From positions 496,001-560,000 of the forward strand of contig NZ_JALEBH010000001.1 in the NCBI RefSeq assembly GCF_022758885.1: DNA of 64,000 bases. Direction: 5' to 3'. The notes under the pieces are model-generated. The model ran no database searches. It was not told where the DNA came from and saw only the letters and a list, made by a program, of their open reading frames with translations. Below are positions 16,289 through 25,140 of the stretch, piece by piece (the first letter of the stretch is position 1; the number at the start of each line of letters is the position of its first letter). This stretch comes from Sphingobium sp. BYY-5. Its GTDB lineage: Bacteria > Pseudomonadota > Alphaproteobacteria > Sphingomonadales > Sphingomonadaceae. Position numbers and translations under genes: made by a program.

Positions 16289-17512
16289 ATGCGCATGTTA
16301 TATAGTGGTTATCAGGCCTGGAATGACATGCTGGCGCCGGCGCGCCTGGGCGCGCAATGGGCGCTCGGCATCCGGGACAGGATGGGGCCGATGGCCGATT
16401 GGGCGATGCCGCGCCGCATGTTCGCTTTGATGGACGTGTTTCAGGGCGCGAAACTGACGCACAAGCGCCCAGCCTATGACATTCGCACGGTCGTGAGCGG
16501 CAATGCGGAGGTTTCGGTGCGCGAAGAGGTGGCGCTTGACCTGCCATTCGGCGACCTGCTCCATTTCGCCAAGGACGAGGTGGAGGTCGAACAGCCGCGC
16601 GTCCTGGTCGTGGCGCCGATGTCGGGCCATTTCTCCACCTTGTTGCGCAGCACGGTCGCGACATTGCTGCGCGATCATGATGTCTACCTCACCGACTGGA
16701 AAAATGCGCGCGACGTGCCGCTGGAGGCGGGACGCTTCGGTTTCGACGACTATGTCGACTATGTGATCCGCTTCCTTCAGGAACTGGGCGAAGGCGCGCA
16801 TCTGGTATCGGTATGCCAGCCCTGCGTACCGGCCATGGCGGCGGTCGCGTTGATGTCGGAGGACAAGGACAAGGCAACGCCCCGGTCGATGACCCTGATG
16901 GGCGGGCCGATCGATCCCAATGCGGCGCCGACCGTGGTCAATGAACTGGCCAATGAAAAGTCGATCAAATGGTTCGAGGAGAATCTGATCTCGGTCGTGC
17001 CCCTCCGCTATGCCGGGCGCGGGCGGGAAGTCTATCCGGGCTTTCTCCAGCTTTCGGCCTTCGTGTCGATGAACATGGAGCGCCATGGCGCCAAGCATCG
17101 CGAACTTTACCAGTTGCTGGCTGACGGCAAGACGGTCGAGGCCGACAAGATCAAAACTTTCTATGAGGAATATTTCGCGGTCCTCGACATGACCAAGGAA
17201 TTTTACCTTGAGACGGTGGACATGGTGTTCCAACGGACCTTGTTGTCGAAGGGCGAACTCACCGTACGCGGCCGCAAGGTGAACCCCGGCGCCATCCGCA
17301 AGACCGCGTTGCTGACTGTCGAGGGTGAGAAGGACGATGTCTGCGCCGTGGGCCAGACCTCCGCCGCCCATAATCTGTGCACCGGCCTGCGCCCGCACAT
17401 GAAGCGTCATCACCTCCAGCCTGGCGTTGGCCATTATGGCGTCTTTTCCGGCAGCAAATGGGAAAAGCAGGTCTATCCGCAGGTGCGGAACATGATCCTG
17501 GCGATGAACTGA
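16289..17512 (+). CDS. phaZ: Intracellular polyhydroxyalkanoate depolymerase (PhaZ type)
   Basis: This is a 407-residue alpha/beta-hydrolase without a signal peptide, the hallmark of the intracellular PHA depolymerases that mobilise carbon-storage granules. The catalytic nucleophile is the Cys in HLVSVCQPCVPAMAAVALM (first Cys about residue 176). A conserved substrate-binding core LMGGPIDPNAAPTVVNELA follows. The C-terminal RKTALLTVEGEKDDVCAVGQT holds the catalytic Asp, and MKRHHLQPGVGHYGVFSGSKW holds the His. The start MRMLYSGYQAWNDMLAP matches the family N-terminus. A TGCAGTGCA palindrome upstream may allow PHA-responsive control. It is followed by trxB after about 140 nt. Confidence 0.92.
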   Translation: MRMLYSGYQAWNDMLAPARLGAQWALGIRDRMGPMADWAMPRRMFALMDVFQGAKLTHKRPAYDIRTVVSGNAEVSVREEVALDLPFGDLLHFAKDEVEVEQPRVLVVAPMSGHFSTLLRSTVATLLRDHDVYLTDWKNARDVPLEAGRFGFDDYVDYVIRFLQELGEGAHLVSVCQPCVPAMAAVALMSEDKDKATPRSMTLMGGPIDPNAAPTVVNELANEKSIKWFEENLISVVPLRYAGRGREVYPGFLQLSAFVSMNMERHGAKHRELYQLLADGKTVEADKIKTFYEEYFAVLDMTKEFYLETVDMVFQRTLLSKGELTVRGRKVNPGAIRKTALLTVEGEKDDVCAVGQTSAAHNLCTGLRPHMKRHHLQPGVGHYGVFSGSKWEKQVYPQVRNMILAMN

Positions 17513-17652
17513 CGCGCATCGGCGATCCCCCGGCCGTCCTGCCGCGCCTTCCCGGAGCGCAGCTTCATACCGGCCAAGCAAATCCTTCGCTTGCGCATAT
17601 GGCCTTGCCGCCTATCTCTGTCGCCCACACGAATCGCAGTTGAAAGCCTGAT

Positions 17653-18615
17653 ATGACCGCCACCCACAGCACCCGCATGTTGATCCTCGGTTCCGGCCCC
17701 GCGGGCCTGTCCGCCGCCATCTACGGCGCGCGCGCGGGTCTGGCGCCGATCGTGGTGCAGGGGATGCAGCCCGGCGGGCAGCTCACAATCACCACCGACG
17801 TGGAAAATTATCCCGGTTTCAAGGACGTGATCCAGGGGCCGTGGCTGATGGAGCAGATGCAGGCCCAGGCCGAACATGTCGGCGCGCAGATGATGTATGA
17901 CCAGATCGTCGATATCGACCTCAGCGAACGGCCTTTCCGCCTGACCGGCGACAGCGGCACCCTCTATATCGCCGACACCCTGGTCATCTGCACCGGCGCG
18001 CAGGCCAAGTGGCTGGGCGTCGAGGGGGAGGAGTATCTGCAGGGCAAGGGCGTTTCCGCCTGCGCAACCTGCGACGGCTTCTTCTATCGCGGCAAGAAGG
18101 TGGTGGTGATCGGCGGCGGCAACACCGCGGTCGAGGAAGCGCTCTACCTCACCAACCACAGTCATGACGTGACCCTGATCCATCGCCGCGATTCGCTGCG
18201 CGCCGAGAAGATCCTGCAACAGCGCCTGCACGCTCATCCGAACATAAAGGTGCTCTGGAACAAGGCGGTCGATCGTTTCGTGGGCGGCGGCACGCCGGAA
18301 GGGCTGGTGGGTGTCGACCTGATCGACACGGTTACGGGCGAAAAATCGCATGTGCCGACCGATGGCGGCTTCGTGGCGATCGGTCATCACCCGGCGACCG
18401 AGCTGTTCACCGGCAAGCTGCCGCTCGACGAAGGTTATCTCGTGGTGGAAAAGGGCACGACCCGCACCGCCATCCCCGGCGTATTCGCGGCGGGCGACGT
18501 CACCGACAAGATTTACCGCCAGGCCGTGACCGCCGCCGGTATGGGCTGCATGGCGGCGCTGGATGTCGAGAAATTCCTGGCGGAAGCCGATTTCGAACAA
18601 TTGGTAGAGGCTTGA
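17653..18615 (+). CDS. trxB: Thioredoxin-disulfide reductase
   Basis: This 320-residue NADPH- and FAD-dependent flavoenzyme keeps thioredoxin reduced. The FAD-binding GSGPAGLSAAIYGARAGL is at the N-terminus. The redox-active CATC lies at residues 137-140 (ACATCDGFFY), the NADPH-binding VVVIGGGNTAVEEALYL follows, and GVFAAGDVTDKIYRQAVTAAGMGCMAAL near the C-terminus binds FAD. All expected motifs and the family length are present. It ends 42 nt before the convergent ACP gene. Confidence 0.96.
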   Translation: MTATHSTRMLILGSGPAGLSAAIYGARAGLAPIVVQGMQPGGQLTITTDVENYPGFKDVIQGPWLMEQMQAQAEHVGAQMMYDQIVDIDLSERPFRLTGDSGTLYIADTLVICTGAQAKWLGVEGEEYLQGKGVSACATCDGFFYRGKKVVVIGGGNTAVEEALYLTNHSHDVTLIHRRDSLRAEKILQQRLHAHPNIKVLWNKAVDRFVGGGTPEGLVGVDLIDTVTGEKSHVPTDGGFVAIGHHPATELFTGKLPLDEGYLVVEKGTTRTAIPGVFAAGDVTDKIYRQAVTAAGMGCMAALDVEKFLAEADFEQLVEA

Positions 18616-18657
18616 GCGTCTCTTGACCCTTCCCCTTCGGGGGAGGGATGAAGCAGG

Positions 18658-18945
18658 TCAGCCCATTTTCACCCGCGCGAACGCCACGAGCGAACCGAAT
18701 GTCTCGAACGTATCGCCGTCGATATCGTCATCCTCGATCAGGATATGGAACCGGTCCTCAATCTCCGTGAGCAGGCCGGCGACGGCCATGGAGTCCAGTT
18801 CGGGCAGTGCGCCGAACAATGGGGTGTCCGCGTCGAACGCATCGACTCGTTCCTGCGTCAGGCCGAGTACGTCGCGGAGCAGCGCCCGCATCAGGCTGTC
18901 TGCATCGATGATCCGGTCGACCGGTTGAGAATTTTGCGCCCGCAT
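18658..18945 (-). CDS. Acyl carrier protein (exosortase A-associated)
   Basis: This 95-residue phosphopantetheine carrier protein has the attachment serine in PELDSMAVAGLLTEIEDRFHI (Ser52). It is acidic and has the four-helix pattern of ACPs. It lies immediately downstream of a FemAB/GNAT gene on the same strand (28 nt between), and divergent from an AMP-forming ligase and a PLP decarboxylase. In XrtA loci such an ACP is thought to hold the product loaded by the ligase. The 4'-phosphopantetheinyl transferase is not in this window. The cargo is unknown. Confidence 0.88.
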   Translation of the reverse strand: MRAQNSQPVDRIIDADSLMRALLRDVLGLTQERVDAFDADTPLFGALPELDSMAVAGLLTEIEDRFHILIEDDDIDGDTFETFGSLVAFARVKMG

Positions 18946-18973
18946 GATGCGCGCCTAAATAGAGATGCGCGGC

Positions 18974-20017
18974 CTAACCTACAAGCGCCGAAATGGCCGT
19001 TCGCGCCGCAGGCAGCCAGGCGGACGCAAAGCGCGGGTTGAAGGCGTCGATCCGGTGGAGCGTGACGCGCCGTTCCATCCAGTCGGCCTTATAGCCATTG
19101 TCGCCGGTGCCATAGTCGATCAGGGCGACCCGATCCCCATCGATCGCTTGCGTGAACATCGCATGGCTGAGCAGCGTGCCCGGTGATCCACCGTCGCAAG
19201 CGCCGTCATGGCTGAGCTTGTGGATCAGCGCGACGCCATTCTCGATGGTCCAGAACTGTGTCGCCACCGCCCGCCCATCCTGCCGCGCAAAGCCCAGGCG
19301 CAACGTTCCGGCGGCGCTTTCCCGCTCCGCCAGCGCGCGCAGAAAGTCGAGGCCGCCCGCCGGTTCCGCCTCCTTCCAGCTTCGCGCGTGAACATCGACA
19401 TAATCGCGCCACAGGTCATCGGTCAGCCGGTCGCTGATTGATAGGTCAAAGAGCGCGCCGCGTCCCTTGCGCTTGACCAGGCTGCGCAGGCGGCCGGGTC
19501 GTGATGCCCAATAGTCGGCGAAGCTGCGCCCTTCGACAGGCAGCAGGTGGCGTCCGCCCATGGTCCGCTCTACCGCCAACCAACCCGCGCGACGCAGGGC
19601 GGTGCGCAGGGCGGCGGCATCCTCCAGCGGATAAAAGTCGATCTGCGCATAATCCGTGAGCAACTGGCGCGCTATGACTTCGAGCAGGCGTTGTTGCGCC
19701 GCGCCATCGGGTGCGCCAAAAAAGGCGGGCGCCCAGGAAAAACTATACCAGTTGGCGAGTGCGCTGATCCGGCGCGGAGCGGGGGAGAGGAGGAACAGCC
19801 AGGCTTCGCGCCCATCCTCTTCAGCGGTGAGGATGCGGACGGGCATGGCGGGAAAGCAATGACGATGGAGCGCATCGAACCAATCGAGACGATCGAACAG
19901 GCCGGACACGGGCGCACGATCGAGCCGACCGGCGATCGCCTGCCGCACTTCATCCAGGCTGTGATATTCCCTTGGCGCTCGCAACCGACTATCTCCGCCC
20001 CCGTCACCGCCAAGCAT
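18974..20017 (-). CDS. FemAB/GNAT-type acyltransferase associated with the ACP
   Basis: This protein of about 347 residues has the BioF2/FemAB-like acetyltransferase fold. Its N-terminal part (LFDRLDWFDALHRHCFP) resembles the FemAB entry strand. The central LLPVEGRSFADYWASRPGRLRSLVKRKGR and RSWKEAEPAGGLDFLRALAE, and then LRLGFARQDGRAVATQFW...IHKLSHDGAC...LLSHAMFTQ, form the second GNAT-like domain, which ends in VALIDYGTGDNGYKADWM. It probably transfers an activated group from the neighbouring ACP. The long upstream open frame runs antisense through the ligase and is rejected; ATG 20017 leaves 42 nt before the divergent ligase start. Confidence 0.82.
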   Translation of the reverse strand: MLGGDGGGDSRLRAPREYHSLDEVRQAIAGRLDRAPVSGLFDRLDWFDALHRHCFPAMPVRILTAEEDGREAWLFLLSPAPRRISALANWYSFSWAPAFFGAPDGAAQQRLLEVIARQLLTDYAQIDFYPLEDAAALRTALRRAGWLAVERTMGGRHLLPVEGRSFADYWASRPGRLRSLVKRKGRGALFDLSISDRLTDDLWRDYVDVHARSWKEAEPAGGLDFLRALAERESAAGTLRLGFARQDGRAVATQFWTIENGVALIHKLSHDGACDGGSPGTLLSHAMFTQAIDGDRVALIDYGTGDNGYKADWMERRVTLHRIDAFNPRFASAWLPAARTAISALVG

Positions 20018-20059
20018 AGGAGAAAAATCTGCACATGGAGTTAAGCGCCAGGGAGCCAA

Positions 20060-21595
20060 GTGCCGGTGACTGACTCTTTCCCGGTGATTGACGGAGCGCA
20101 GGTGCGTCCGGTCGACCATCTGCTGCTGCGCGGCGATCCGGCGCGTCTGGCGCTGGACGGGCGTTCGGGTAGCTATGACTATGCCGAACTGGAGCAGACG
20201 CTGGGTCGGCTGGCTGGCTGGCTGGCGGGCTTCGGGCTGGCGCCGGGTGCGCGGGTCGCGAGTTGGGTAGCCAAGGGGCCGGTAGCGGCGCTGATGCCGT
20301 TGGCCGCTCCACGCGCGGGCCTGGTCCATGTGCCGGTCAATCCGCTGCTCAAACATGCCCAGGTCGCCCATATTCTGGCGGACAGCGGGGCCGCATTGCT
20401 GATCGGCACGGCGGCGCGGCTCGACAGCCTGCAGCCGGGCGACCTGCCGGCGAACTGCCGGATGCACCGCGAGGATGACGCCGCCGCCGCGATGAGCGGG
20501 GGGCAGGCGATCGGTCCTTCGTCGGCAAAGTCGGATGATCTTGCAGCGATCCTCTATACCAGCGGTTCGACCGGGCGACCCAAGGGGGTGGTGCTGACCC
20601 ACGCCAATCTCTGGCTGGGCGCGGTCGCGGTGGCCGACTATCTCAAGCTGACGCCGCAGGATCGCACTGCCTGCGTCCTGCCGTTCAGCTTCGACTATGG
20701 CCAGAACCAGCTTCTTTCCACCTGGTATGCCGGGGGATGCGTCTATCCGCTCGACTATCTGACGCCGCGTGACGTCATGAAGCTGGTCGACCGACGCGAT
20801 ATCACGACCTTGGCCGGTGTGCCGCCGCTCTGGGTGCAACTGACCGAACTGGACTGGCCGGCGGAGGTGGCGGCGAAGCTGAAGCGTCTGACCAACAGCG
20901 GCGGCGCGCTGACCCGGCCGCTGGTGGCGAAACTGCGCACGATCTTCCATCAGGCGGACCTCTATCCGATGTATGGCCTGACCGAGGCTTTCCGTTCCAC
21001 CTACCTGCCGCCCGCGCTGGTCGACAGTCATCCCGATTCGATGGGCGGGGCCATTCCCTTCGCCGAAATATTGATCGTGCGCCCGGACGGCAGCTTGACC
21101 GATGCGGACGAGCCGGGTGAACTGGTCCATTGCGGCCCGCTGGTGGCGCAGGGCTATTGGCGCGATCCGGCGCGTACCGCCGAACGCTTCAAACCCGCGC
21201 CGGCCGCATCGCGCTACGGCGGCATGGCGGTGTGGTCGGGTGACACGGTGCGGCGGGACGCGCAAGGCCTGCTCTATTTCGTCGGACGCGACGATGCGAT
21301 GATCAAGTCGGCGGGCAACCGGATCAGCCCGACCGAGATTGAAGAAGCCGCCGTTGCGGTGCCGGGTGTGGCCGAAGCGGTGGCGCTGGGAGTGAAGGAT
21401 GAGCGGCTGGGGCAGGCGGTGCGCCTGCTGCTGCGCGCGGACGATTCCGCACTGGTCGATACCGTCGCCGCGCATCTCAGGCAGGAACTGCCGAATTTCA
21501 TGCAGCCCAAGGATATCATCATGCTCCCCCAATTCCCCCGCAATCCCAATGGCAAGATTGATCGCGTGGCGCTGGCCGGGGAGCATGGCGCATGA
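20060..21595 (+). CDS. AMP-forming acyl-CoA/ACP ligase, exosortase A system-associated
   Basis: This 511-residue member of the acyl-adenylate-forming superfamily activates a carboxylic acid with ATP and loads it on a thiol, most likely the adjacent ACP. Motifs in order are LAAILYTSGSTGRPKGVVLTHANLW (P-loop A3), PMYGLTEAFRSTYLP (A5), GDTVRRDAQGLLYFVGRDDAMIKSAGNRISPTEIE (A7-A8) and FPRNPNGKIDRVAL (A10 Lys). It matches the exosortase A-associated ligase (TIGR03098-type, from memory). The start is GTG 20060 with AGGGAG upstream. It overlaps the downstream decarboxylase by 4 nt. Confidence 0.9.
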   Translation: MPVTDSFPVIDGAQVRPVDHLLLRGDPARLALDGRSGSYDYAELEQTLGRLAGWLAGFGLAPGARVASWVAKGPVAALMPLAAPRAGLVHVPVNPLLKHAQVAHILADSGAALLIGTAARLDSLQPGDLPANCRMHREDDAAAAMSGGQAIGPSSAKSDDLAAILYTSGSTGRPKGVVLTHANLWLGAVAVADYLKLTPQDRTACVLPFSFDYGQNQLLSTWYAGGCVYPLDYLTPRDVMKLVDRRDITTLAGVPPLWVQLTELDWPAEVAAKLKRLTNSGGALTRPLVAKLRTIFHQADLYPMYGLTEAFRSTYLPPALVDSHPDSMGGAIPFAEILIVRPDGSLTDADEPGELVHCGPLVAQGYWRDPARTAERFKPAPAASRYGGMAVWSGDTVRRDAQGLLYFVGRDDAMIKSAGNRISPTEIEEAAVAVPGVAEAVALGVKDERLGQAVRLLLRADDSALVDTVAAHLRQELPNFMQPKDIIMLPQFPRNPNGKIDRVALAGEHGA

Positions 21596-22824
21596 AGCCC
21601 ATGGGACCGATCCCGCACTGGTTCGGAGCGGAAGAGGGCATGTTGCTGATCGGCGGCTGTGGCGCGGCGAGCTTGGTGGACGAAGCAGGCGACACGCCGC
21701 TCTTCGCTTATGACATGAGCATCGTCGAGGCGCAGGTTCGCCGTTTTCGGGAGGCGATGCCCGATGCACTGCATCTCCATTACGCGGTCAAGGCCAATCC
21801 CTTCGCACCGCTGCTGATGCGCATGGCGCTGCAGGTCGATGGTTTCGACATCGCGTCGGGCGGCGAGTTGGAGATGGCGTTGGAAGCGGGCATGGCGCCG
21901 GATAGGATCAGCTTCGCCGGGCCGGGCAAACGCAATGACGAACTGTCCGCTGCCATCTTCGCGGGCGTCACCATTCATCTCGAATCGGAAGGGGAGGCGC
22001 GGCGCGCGCTGGCGGTGGCGGAGGCGATCGGCAAGACGCCGCGTCTTGCCGTCCGGGTCAATCCGGACTTCGATCTCAAGGGATCGGGGATGCGCATGGG
22101 TGGCGGCGCCAAGCCTTTCGGCGTCGACGCCGACCGGGCGGCGGCGTTGGCGCGGACGGTGATCGATGCCGGGGCGCAGTGGCAGGGCTGGCATATTTTC
22201 GCGGGCAGCCAGAATCTCGATGCGCTGGCGATCATAGAGACGCAGGCGGCGACCATCGCACTGGCGGCGCGTCTTTCCGATGAAGTCGGCGCAGCGCCCC
22301 CTCTGGTCAATCTGGGCGGCGGTTTCGGTCTGGCCTATTTCCCCGGCGACGAGCGGCTGGACATCCGACCGATCGGCGTGGCGCTCGACACGGCGCTGGA
22401 GGAACGTGCGGACATCCTCCAGGACAGTGATTTCGCGATCGAACTGGGGCGCTGGCTGGTGGGCGAGGCGGGCGTCTATCTGACCCGCGTCGTTGATGTG
22501 AAGGTCAGTCAGGGCGAAACCTTCGCTGTGGTCGATGGCGGTCTGCATCATCAACTCGCCGCCAGCGGCAATTTCGGCACGGTCGTGCGGCGCAACTATC
22601 CGATCGCGGTTGCCAACCGCTTCGGGCTTCCTCCATCGGCGGAGCCGGTGACGGTGGTTGGGTGCCTGTGCACCCCGATAGACCGGCTGGGCGACAAGGT
22701 GGCGCTGCCGCCGGTCGAGGAAGGCGACCTGATCGCCATCTTTCTGGCCGGAGCCTATGGCGCGTCGGCCAGCCCTGTGGCGTTTCTGGGCCACCCAAGT
22801 CCTCGCGAACTTTTACTTGGCTGA
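21592..22824 (+). CDS. PLP-dependent decarboxylase, exosortase A system-associated
   Basis: This 410-residue fold-type III PLP decarboxylase belongs to the ornithine/DAP/arginine decarboxylase group. The PLP lysine is Lys67 in HLHYAVKANPFAPLL. FDIASGGELEMALEAGM, WQGWHIFAGSQN, LVNLGGGFGLAYFPG and the cofactor-site GRWLVGEAGVYLTRVVDVK follow. The substrate-side CTPIDRLGDKV keeps the conserved Cys region. It matches the exosortase A-associated decarboxylase (TIGR03099-type, from memory). It probably decarboxylates the amino acid activated by the ligase with which it overlaps. The product is unknown. Confidence 0.9.
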   Translation: MKPMGPIPHWFGAEEGMLLIGGCGAASLVDEAGDTPLFAYDMSIVEAQVRRFREAMPDALHLHYAVKANPFAPLLMRMALQVDGFDIASGGELEMALEAGMAPDRISFAGPGKRNDELSAAIFAGVTIHLESEGEARRALAVAEAIGKTPRLAVRVNPDFDLKGSGMRMGGGAKPFGVDADRAAALARTVIDAGAQWQGWHIFAGSQNLDALAIIETQAATIALAARLSDEVGAAPPLVNLGGGFGLAYFPGDERLDIRPIGVALDTALEERADILQDSDFAIELGRWLVGEAGVYLTRVVDVKVSQGETFAVVDGGLHHQLAASGNFGTVVRRNYPIAVANRFGLPPSAEPVTVVGCLCTPIDRLGDKVALPPVEEGDLIAIFLAGAYGASASPVAFLGHPSPRELLLG

Positions 22825-22955
22825 TTCGGCCGGGACTTAACTCCTAACGGTATCTTTACCCTTTCACGGCAAGAAGAACCCCAAAGCCCTGTGTCGACAC
22901 GCCGCCTCTCCTCTTGGGCGGCCGATTGCGCATGGCCACGCCAAGGGGTGAGAAT

Positions 22956-23600
22956 ATGCGTTTCGTGTCGGTTTCCAGGCTTCTGATCGGTGCATCGCTG
23001 CCCGTCGTCGCCTTGTCGGGGTGCGCCTCCGCGCCGTCCGGGCCGCAATTGCCCCCGGCGTCCTTCGTGTCGACTCAGGAAGGGCCGGGCGAGGAATATG
23101 TCATCGGCCCGCTCGACGACCTCACCATCTTCGTCTGGCGCAATCCCGAACTGGGGGCAAAGGTGCAGGTGCGTCCCGATGGGCGCATCACCACGCCGCT
23201 CATCACTGACATGCCGGCCGTGGGCAAGACACCCAAGATGCTGGCCGACGACATCAAGCTGGCGCTGACCCAATATATCGAAAATCCGCTGGTGTCGGTG
23301 ATCGTCAACAATTTCAGCGGCACGTTCAGCCAGCAGGTGCGGATCGTGGGGGCGACGGACAAGCCAGCCTCCATCCCCTATCGCGCGAACATGACCTTGC
23401 TCGACGCGATGATCTCCGTCGGCGGCCTCAGCGAATTCGCCGCCGGAAACCGCGCGCGGCTGGTCCGGTTCGATAAGGAGACGGGCAGGCAGAAGGAATA
23501 TCAGGTCCGCCTGAACGACCTGTTGAAGAAGGGCGACACCAAGGCCAATGTCATGCTCGCGCCCGGCGACGTCATCATCATTCCCGAAAGCATGTTCTGA
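22956..23600 (+). CDS. Polysaccharide export lipoprotein, XrtA/PEP-CTERM system (Wza family)
   Basis: This 214-residue outer-membrane lipoprotein has a lipobox VALSGCAS after the signal peptide. The export domain (YVIGPLDDLTIFVWRNPELGAKVQVRPDGRITTPLI) comes first, then a SLBB-like domain (QVRIVGATDKPASIPYRANMTLLDAMISVGGLSEFAAGNRARLV), ending with LAPGDVIIIPESMF. This is the usual Wza/GumB-family layout in XrtA loci. It probably forms the periplasm/outer-membrane pore for the polymer. ATG 22956 has AAGGGG upstream. It is the first gene of the long plus-strand run, and the next gene starts 2 nt later. Confidence 0.93.
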   Translation: MRFVSVSRLLIGASLPVVALSGCASAPSGPQLPPASFVSTQEGPGEEYVIGPLDDLTIFVWRNPELGAKVQVRPDGRITTPLITDMPAVGKTPKMLADDIKLALTQYIENPLVSVIVNNFSGTFSQQVRIVGATDKPASIPYRANMTLLDAMISVGGLSEFAAGNRARLVRFDKETGRQKEYQVRLNDLLKKGDTKANVMLAPGDVIIIPESMF

Positions 23601-23602
23601 CC

Positions 23603-25126
23603 ATGGCGGGGCTTTACGACGAATTGCTGGTCCTGCTGCACGGCATCTGGAACCGGCGCTGGATCGCGCTGGGCGTGGCCTGGGGGCTGTGCATGGTCGG
23701 CTGGCTGGGCGTGGCGTTGATCCCCAACAGCTACCAGTCCAAGGCGCGGGTCTATGTGAACACCCAGTCGCTGCTGGAAGACAAGATGGGCATCACCCAG
23801 GTCCAGTCGCAGCAGGATCTGGACCGGGTGCGCAGCACGCTGGCGAGCGCGGAGAATCTGGAAAAGGTCGTGCGCGAAACCGACCTGTCGCAGTCCGTGT
23901 CCGGCCCGCGCGACATTGCCGCGAAAATCACCACGCTGCGCGAAAATATCACCGTCATGGCGCAGGCCGATCCCAGCATGATCGACATCAGCGCCATCTC
24001 CGCCGATTCAGGCCTGTCGGACGGCGCCAATGCGCGCATCGCCCAGCAGGTGGTGCAGAAGCTGATCGATATCTTCCAGGAAGAAAATCTGTCGGGCGAC
24101 CGTAACCAGACCAAGCAGAGCCTGGCCTTCCTCGACCAGCAGGTTGCCGCGCGCGGCAAGCAGATGGAGGCGGCCGACCAGCGCCGCGTCGAATTTGCCC
24201 AGCGCTATGTCGGCCTTTTGCCCGGAGCGGGTTCGATCAGCCAGCGGATGGACGCCGCCCGGATGGAAATCAACACCATCGATTCGCAGCTCGTTCAGGC
24301 GCAGAGCGCCTTGTCGGCGATGAACGGCCAGTTGGCGGGCACGCCGCAGACGCTGCCGGGCATGGGCGTTTCGGGCGGCCCTTCGCCACTGGCGCAGGCG
24401 CAGGCCAATCTCGGATCGATGCGCGCGCGCGGCTGGACCGCCAATCATCCCGACGTGATCGCCGCCCAGCGTGAGGTCGACGCCCTGCGCAAGGCAGGCG
24501 GCGGCAGCGCGGGCGCTGGCGGCGGCGGCACGCCCAATCCAGCCTATCTGTCGATCAAGTCGATGCAGGCCGAGCGCGCCGCGACCGTGCAGGCGCTCCA
24601 GACCCGCAAGGCGCAGCTCCAGGCCGATCTCAACACCATGATGTCCCGCCAGGTCGATGAACCGGGCATCGCGTCCGAGCAGGAAAAGCTCGACAGCGAC
24701 TATAGCGCGCTCAAGGCGCAATATGACAAGCTGATGGCCGACCGTGAGGAAATCCGCCTGCGTGGTGAGGTGAAGACGGAAACCGGATCGGTCCAGTTCC
24801 GCGTCATCCAGCCGCCCAGCGCGCCGACCGCGCCTGCCGCGCCCAACCGACCGCTGTTGCTGCTGGGCGTGCTGGTCATCGGCATCGGCGCCGGCGTGGG
24901 TGTCGCCTTCGCCATGGGGCAGCTCAAGGGCACGTTCCCGACCGTCGCGCGGCTGGAAAAGGCGGTCGGCCTGCCTGTCGCCGGATCGATCAGCCAGATG
25001 CGCAATGCGGCGCAGGCGGCGGTCGAGAAACAACGGCTCAAATGGTTCGCCGGAGCGAGCGGCGGTCTGGCGGCCGTCTGCCTGCTGCTCATCGTCGTCG
25101 AATTTGTCCAGCGTGGCATGGCGTGA
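23603..25126 (+). CDS. Polysaccharide chain-length determinant, XrtA system (Wzc/PCP without kinase)
   Basis: This 507-residue inner-membrane protein has an N-terminal Wzz domain with one membrane segment (WIALGVAWGLCMVGWLGVALIP) and YQSKARVYVNTQSLLEDKMG. A long periplasmic coiled-coil region (about 170-350) follows. The C-terminal PxxP-linked membrane segment RPLLLLGVLVIGIGAGVGVAFAMG leads into a cytosolic stretch and a final extra helix (GLAAVCLLLIVVEFVQ). It has no kinase domain; that function is the next gene. It controls polymer length and export. It starts 2 nt after the export lipoprotein gene and is followed 14 nt later by the autokinase gene. Confidence 0.92.
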   Translation: MAGLYDELLVLLHGIWNRRWIALGVAWGLCMVGWLGVALIPNSYQSKARVYVNTQSLLEDKMGITQVQSQQDLDRVRSTLASAENLEKVVRETDLSQSVSGPRDIAAKITTLRENITVMAQADPSMIDISAISADSGLSDGANARIAQQVVQKLIDIFQEENLSGDRNQTKQSLAFLDQQVAARGKQMEAADQRRVEFAQRYVGLLPGAGSISQRMDAARMEINTIDSQLVQAQSALSAMNGQLAGTPQTLPGMGVSGGPSPLAQAQANLGSMRARGWTANHPDVIAAQREVDALRKAGGGSAGAGGGGTPNPAYLSIKSMQAERAATVQALQTRKAQLQADLNTMMSRQVDEPGIASEQEKLDSDYSALKAQYDKLMADREEIRLRGEVKTETGSVQFRVIQPPSAPTAPAAPNRPLLLLGVLVIGIGAGVGVAFAMGQLKGTFPTVARLEKAVGLPVAGSISQMRNAAQAAVEKQRLKWFAGASGGLAAVCLLLIVVEFVQRGMA

Positions 25127-25140
25127 AGGAGCGGACTCCC

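Noticed and set aside
20018..21769. Extension of the FemAB frame to a 931-residue protein on the minus strand
   Set aside because: The extra part is antisense to the AMP ligase, which carries all its motifs; ATG 20017 gives the family N-terminus.
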